Assembly (NCBI GenBank): GCA_025667525.1
Contig: CM046879.1
Coordinates: forward strand, 364,826,639-364,890,638
Length of the DNA: 64,000 bases
Direction of reading: 5' to 3'
Source: Glebionis coronaria
Taxonomy: Eukaryota; Streptophyta; Magnoliopsida; Asterales; Asteraceae
Shown here one piece after another: positions 60,601-64,000 of the stretch (position 1 is the first letter of the stretch; the number at the start of each line of letters is the position of its first letter). The notes under the pieces are model-generated. The model was not told the origin of the DNA, did not search any database, and saw nothing but the letters and a program-made list of their open reading frames with translations. The position numbers were made by a program, and so were the translations under genes.

Positions 60601-61512
60601 GAATGCACACTCTTAGACTTAAAGGAGACCTTATGATGTTTGCCTTTAAGGCATGCCACACAAGAGTGACCATTGTGAAAAGCCTTTGAAGGCAAACCAT
60701 CAACAAGATCATGTCACACAGTTCTATTAATGTTCTTAAAGTTAATGTGCCCTAACCTTCTGTGCCATAAATTACTCTCATCTACTGATGTTATAGCATA
60801 AAGACATGACAGTTTTTTGTTTATCTTAATTCCTTTTAGATTAACATTATAAATTTCCTTATACCTAGGTGTTCTATACTCAATAAACCTCTCATCAGGA
60901 ATCTTAAAATCCTTACTCAATGCCAAGCATTCAATATCAGTAAAAAGAATTTTATTTTTGTTGTCACAAACTTGTGACACACTAAACAAGTTAGAATCAA
61001 GTTCTTTTACCAGAAAAACGTCTTCAAAACGTAAGTTGTTGGTGATAAGAGTGCCTTTGCCAGATATATTTCCATAGCCTCCACCAAAGTACACTTTGTC
61101 CCCATCTTTAATAGGGATAAAATCTGTCAAATAATCTTCCTTCCCCGTCATGTGCCTAGAGCATCCACTGTCCCAATATACATGATCGTTGACATGTTTT
61201 TGAATGCACTACACATAAAGAAAATAAAATAGTTTTCTTTGGGAACCCAAGACTTTAAAGACTTAGATTCATGTGGTTGTTCAACAAGAACTGACTTATT
61301 CCTTGTAACAACCCTCTGTTCATCCCTTAGTGTCCTGAACACCCAATTCACCCCAATTGGTTTAGCAATGACCTTTGAAAGATAATTAAATCTGTTACAG
61401 GTCATAGAAATTCCATCTGAATTAGGGTTTTGGACTTGTTTAGGTCTCCATGTCAACTACATGAATCTTTAAATTCCTTTCCCTTAGGTTGTAAATACCT
61501 ATTACTTGGTCT
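57652..61512 (-). pseudogene. Copia C pol: protease, integrase, reverse transcriptase, RNase H (broken)
   Basis: Minus strand, in coding order: protease DSGCSRHMTG (about 61150-61180); LWHRRLGHINFKN and CVACLKGKHH (integrase zinc region, about 60750-60640); core with MDLFGPTN, RSDNGGEF and ERKNRTLIEEARTML (about 60600-60240); a Ser/Ala-Asp-rich linker with 21-bp repeats (59540-59602); RT with [18 protein letters not shown] (about 58970) and [11 protein letters not shown] (about 58590); RNase H with YSNTDYGG and KNPVHHSRTKNIEIRHHFIRD, ending at 57652. Frameshifts or stops near 61190, 60700, 60420, 60110, 59885, 59530, 59090, 58735 and 58020 disable it. Confidence 0.9.
59540..59602. repeat. Three tandem 21-bp units within copia C pol
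   Basis: Units at 59540, 59561 and 59582. The coding strand reads SADKANSNADTLNLVADS, Ala-Asp every seven residues, in the linker before the RT. Confidence 0.9.
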
Positions 61513-64000
61513 AATGATGAGATGATATTTATACATAATCTCATCGTTCTTTTTGGGCTTTAAAATGCATAAAATGTCATAAAAATACCATATTATGTGC
61601 TTGTATTTGTTACTTGTGTATTTTAGGTATGGATATCGTGAAAAAGACAAAAGATCACAAGAAACAAGCAAAACGAACACGAGAAACGAAGCCGCACAAT
61701 GAACCGGGCCCAAGTTGTGATTTTCCAAGAAAAAGTCCTTGAAGATTTGGAGAAATACAAGAAATTTCCTTCATCATTGAAGAAATGACACTTAATACCC
61801 TTTTATATTCACAATTACAAGTTTGGTCCCTTAAGTTTGTCATAATTATAAAAGAATCCCTCAACTTTGAATAATTGGCAAGTTTGGTCCTCACAAAATG
61901 AAGACTTGTCAATATTGGTCCTTATCAATGTCAAACATACCATGAAGACCTTCAAGATACAAGAAAGAACAAGTTTGGTCCTTCAAATATCAAGAAATGG
62001 CAAAACAAGTCTTTAAAATACCTTTCGGGAAGTTTTTGGGGCAAAAGTGTGAAGAATTAAACTTTGCTAACAAAGGAGTTGGAGTAATTGGCTGTTTAAA
62101 AGTTATATATACACAAGTTGTAAAATATGGGGCCATTCCTGCCAAGACATCATACTTACCTTAACCAACCACAAGCTGCCACCTCACCCCACTCACTCTC
62201 TCCACCAATCAGCTTTCACCATTCTTCCACATCACCCTCCACTAAACCAAACAGATTAATATTAATTAATCCTTTTTGAATTTAGGCGCCTAACATCTTT
62301 ATTAAACCCAACTTAGATCAAAATTTGTGTTCTTAAGCCAAGAACACAAATTGGGTAAAATTGATTAAGCAATAATTAAGCCTTAAGCAACTCCAGATTT
62401 AAGATTGAACATGTGTTTATGCAAACCCAAACCTCACTTTCGTCCCCCCATCACCCAAAAGTGCTACACGTGGCTCCCCTACACCACTCCTTATTCGTCT
62501 TCTACAAGAACCCAAAACCAAAGCCTCCATCCAACGACCCAGATCATTCCCATGGTCCCTACATGAAATTGGATGCCTAAGATTGTTTTATAACAGCTCA
62601 CCATCAGCAAAACACCAAGGATTCTTCACATGACCTCCAAGTTCAATAATCGACAAGGGCAATTGTGGAATTTCATTAGCTAGGGTTTTCAACTTTCCTT
62701 TATGTTTCTAAAATCATTGTAGCCCTATATAAGGCACCCTTAGTCCTAGCATAGTTCTTGTTCTCAGTTTTTCTTTTGTCAAGCCTTGTAAATCCCTTTT
62801 ATGATTTATGAAAGTGTGGTATTGTCTTGTGATTAAAAACTGAGTTCCATATTCTTGTTATTGTGTTAAGCTTTTGTTGTCACGTTTTTGTACTTAAACA
62901 AAACCTTGAACCAGTCCAAAGCTATCCTATAAGCCTGTAAAACCCTTGTTCTTTGTGGATAAAGAAATTGGTCTGGCTTGGATACGGATTGTTCATTGCG
63001 GTGTTTCTTTAAGTGTCATAAGTCACATTTAAAAGGCTTAAACAAGTTGGAAGTCTGTTACAAAGTTTTGTAATCAAAATTTGTCAAGTGGTTTGCTAAG
63101 TGCTTGTGGTTTAACAACTTGCTTATTTGAGCTTAAGGGTGATCATAACCTCCTAATCTAGACTGATTAAGGGGTAGTGAGGCCTTAAGGGAGGATTCAA
63201 GCCTTGTAGGAACCTAAGATTTGTAAAGACTTGATCTTTTGTCACCTATTATCATATTACTTATGCTAACCTAGGTTTAAGCCTTTGGTTGTGCCTTTTT
63301 CTTGTTCTTAGCACTGGAAAGCTGGTGCTTGTTAAGCTAGCACCTCAGCTCATTGATTCCAAGGTGTGGATGTACATCTTGGAGGTTTGAATACTCAATC
63401 CTCATTTTTCTGATTAAGTTTTGTATGCTATGTGATTTGGAGTTCTAAGCTTGAAAGTTGTAATCTTTGTGCTTGAATCTATCACTTAGGTCTAAAGAAA
63501 CTTAAATCAGTCATAAAATTGCATGCTTATAGGTTTAAATCAACAAGTGCTTTGAAATCAATAAGATAAAGTGTTGTTTGGATTTGCCTGTTGCTAGGGC
63601 TTAAGGCCTTTGGCCTTTGGTTCTTTGGTTCTTGTCTCATTTGTGTGCTCAATATAAGTGCTATTTGGTGTATGCTAAATGTTGAAAACAGATAACAAAA
63701 AGTTTGCATGAAAACCACTTTTTCACTTGAAAATAGGTCAAACACATCAGAAGGTTTGATTTTTTTGTTTGATTGATTTAAAGTCTGAAGTTGGGTTTGC
63801 TTATAGTTTTTGTGGCTGTTCATCTCTACATAACCTGGTTTTCATATTGGTGGCTTATTGAAAAAGTTTTGGCTTACTGAATCTCAACTTTTTGGTCAAG
63901 TATATCAGTATATGCATGTTATGTGATTTTGATGTTCTTGGACTGAATTGTGTTGGTTATTGCTTGTAACTTGTTCATTGTTTCCTGCTTGTTGTTTGTA
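61513..64000 (+). other. Unassigned sequence, possibly a retroelement LTR
   Basis: A sharp change from copia C coding sequence at TGATGAGATG (about 61513). No protein motif in six frames. It contains phrases AAGTTTGGTCC repeated near 61820, 61880 and 61970, and a TATA box (62726) with a CT-rich start region. A TG start and an internal promoter suit a long LTR in plus orientation, but the right end, a primer site and a partner LTR are not in the window, so this is a weak inference. Confidence 0.4.
62726..62734 (+). promoter_or_regulatory. TATA-like box TATATAAGG
   Basis: Preceded by CATTGTAGCCC and followed 30 bp later by TTCTTGTTCTCAG, a plausible initiation context. It could be the U3 promoter of an LTR. 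Confidence 0.4.

Larger units (their letters stand above)
49870..61512 (-). mobile_element. Copia element C, minus orientation, decayed and incomplete
   Basis: The 3' LTR is on the left (49870-50383), followed by a purine tract, a downstream extra ORF split by a solo LTR, a spacer, then pol from RNase H back to protease. Gag and the 5' LTR are absent because unrelated sequence starts at about 61513. An extra ORF between pol and the 3' LTR is typical of SIRE-like copia elements. Repeat units of 21-bp period are scattered through it. Confidence 0.85.

Overview
This window is nuclear plant DNA made almost entirely of nested LTR retrotransposons. I see no host protein gene, rRNA gene, tRNA gene or CRISPR array. 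The primer-binding sites match plant initiator-Met tRNA, the Ty3 elements are of the plant-specific Tekay chromovirus and Tat types, and the tiny GT-AG introns are plant-like. The copia and Tat protein styles suggest a repeat-rich eudicot, perhaps Asteraceae (low-confidence inference).

Layout. 1-2582 is the right end of a plus-oriented Tekay-type LTR. 2583-4179 is a broken Ty1/copia reverse transcriptase-RNase H fragment (copia D). From 4180 to at least 49869 runs an old minus-strand Tekay chromovirus (element A), cut into pieces by later insertions. These are: a Tat-type Ty3 element (5628-16710, TSD ATAGT) in its 3' LTR; a 10.2-kb element with 3.3-kb LTRs and no coding capacity (18588-28749, TSD AAACT) near the end of its pol; a young, apparently intact Tekay element B (32177-43566, TSD GTCAG) inside the second intron of its gag; a small non-autonomous copia-like element (43588-46309) in the same intron; and a copia element C (49870 to about 61512) in its 5' LTR. 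C was itself hit by a 3.0-kb solo LTR (51807-54841, TSD CCAGT), and its gag side is replaced at about 61513 by an unidentified, probably retroelement-derived sequence that runs off the window.

Relative ages read by eye from LTR pairs agree with the nesting. A is oldest (about 4-5% in a sampled stretch). The small copia-like element and Tat are near 2-3%, the coding-less element near 1%, and B near 0.2% (about 7 substitutions in 3 kb, plus one 17-bp repeat unit).

Three features stand out. (1) B's gag-pol becomes one open frame of 1532 codons only after removing three introns of 70-85 bp, and the same splice junctions are recognisable in A. (2) The Tat element carries, on the strand opposite its stop-ridden gag-pol, a four-exon gene that stays open for 876 codons and has its own TATA-like box. 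(3) A degenerate repeat with a 21-bp period (core GTCAGCG or GTCAACG) recurs at least nine times in copia C and the small copia-like element, in LTRs, non-coding spacers and reading frames, where it encodes Ala-Asp heptads.
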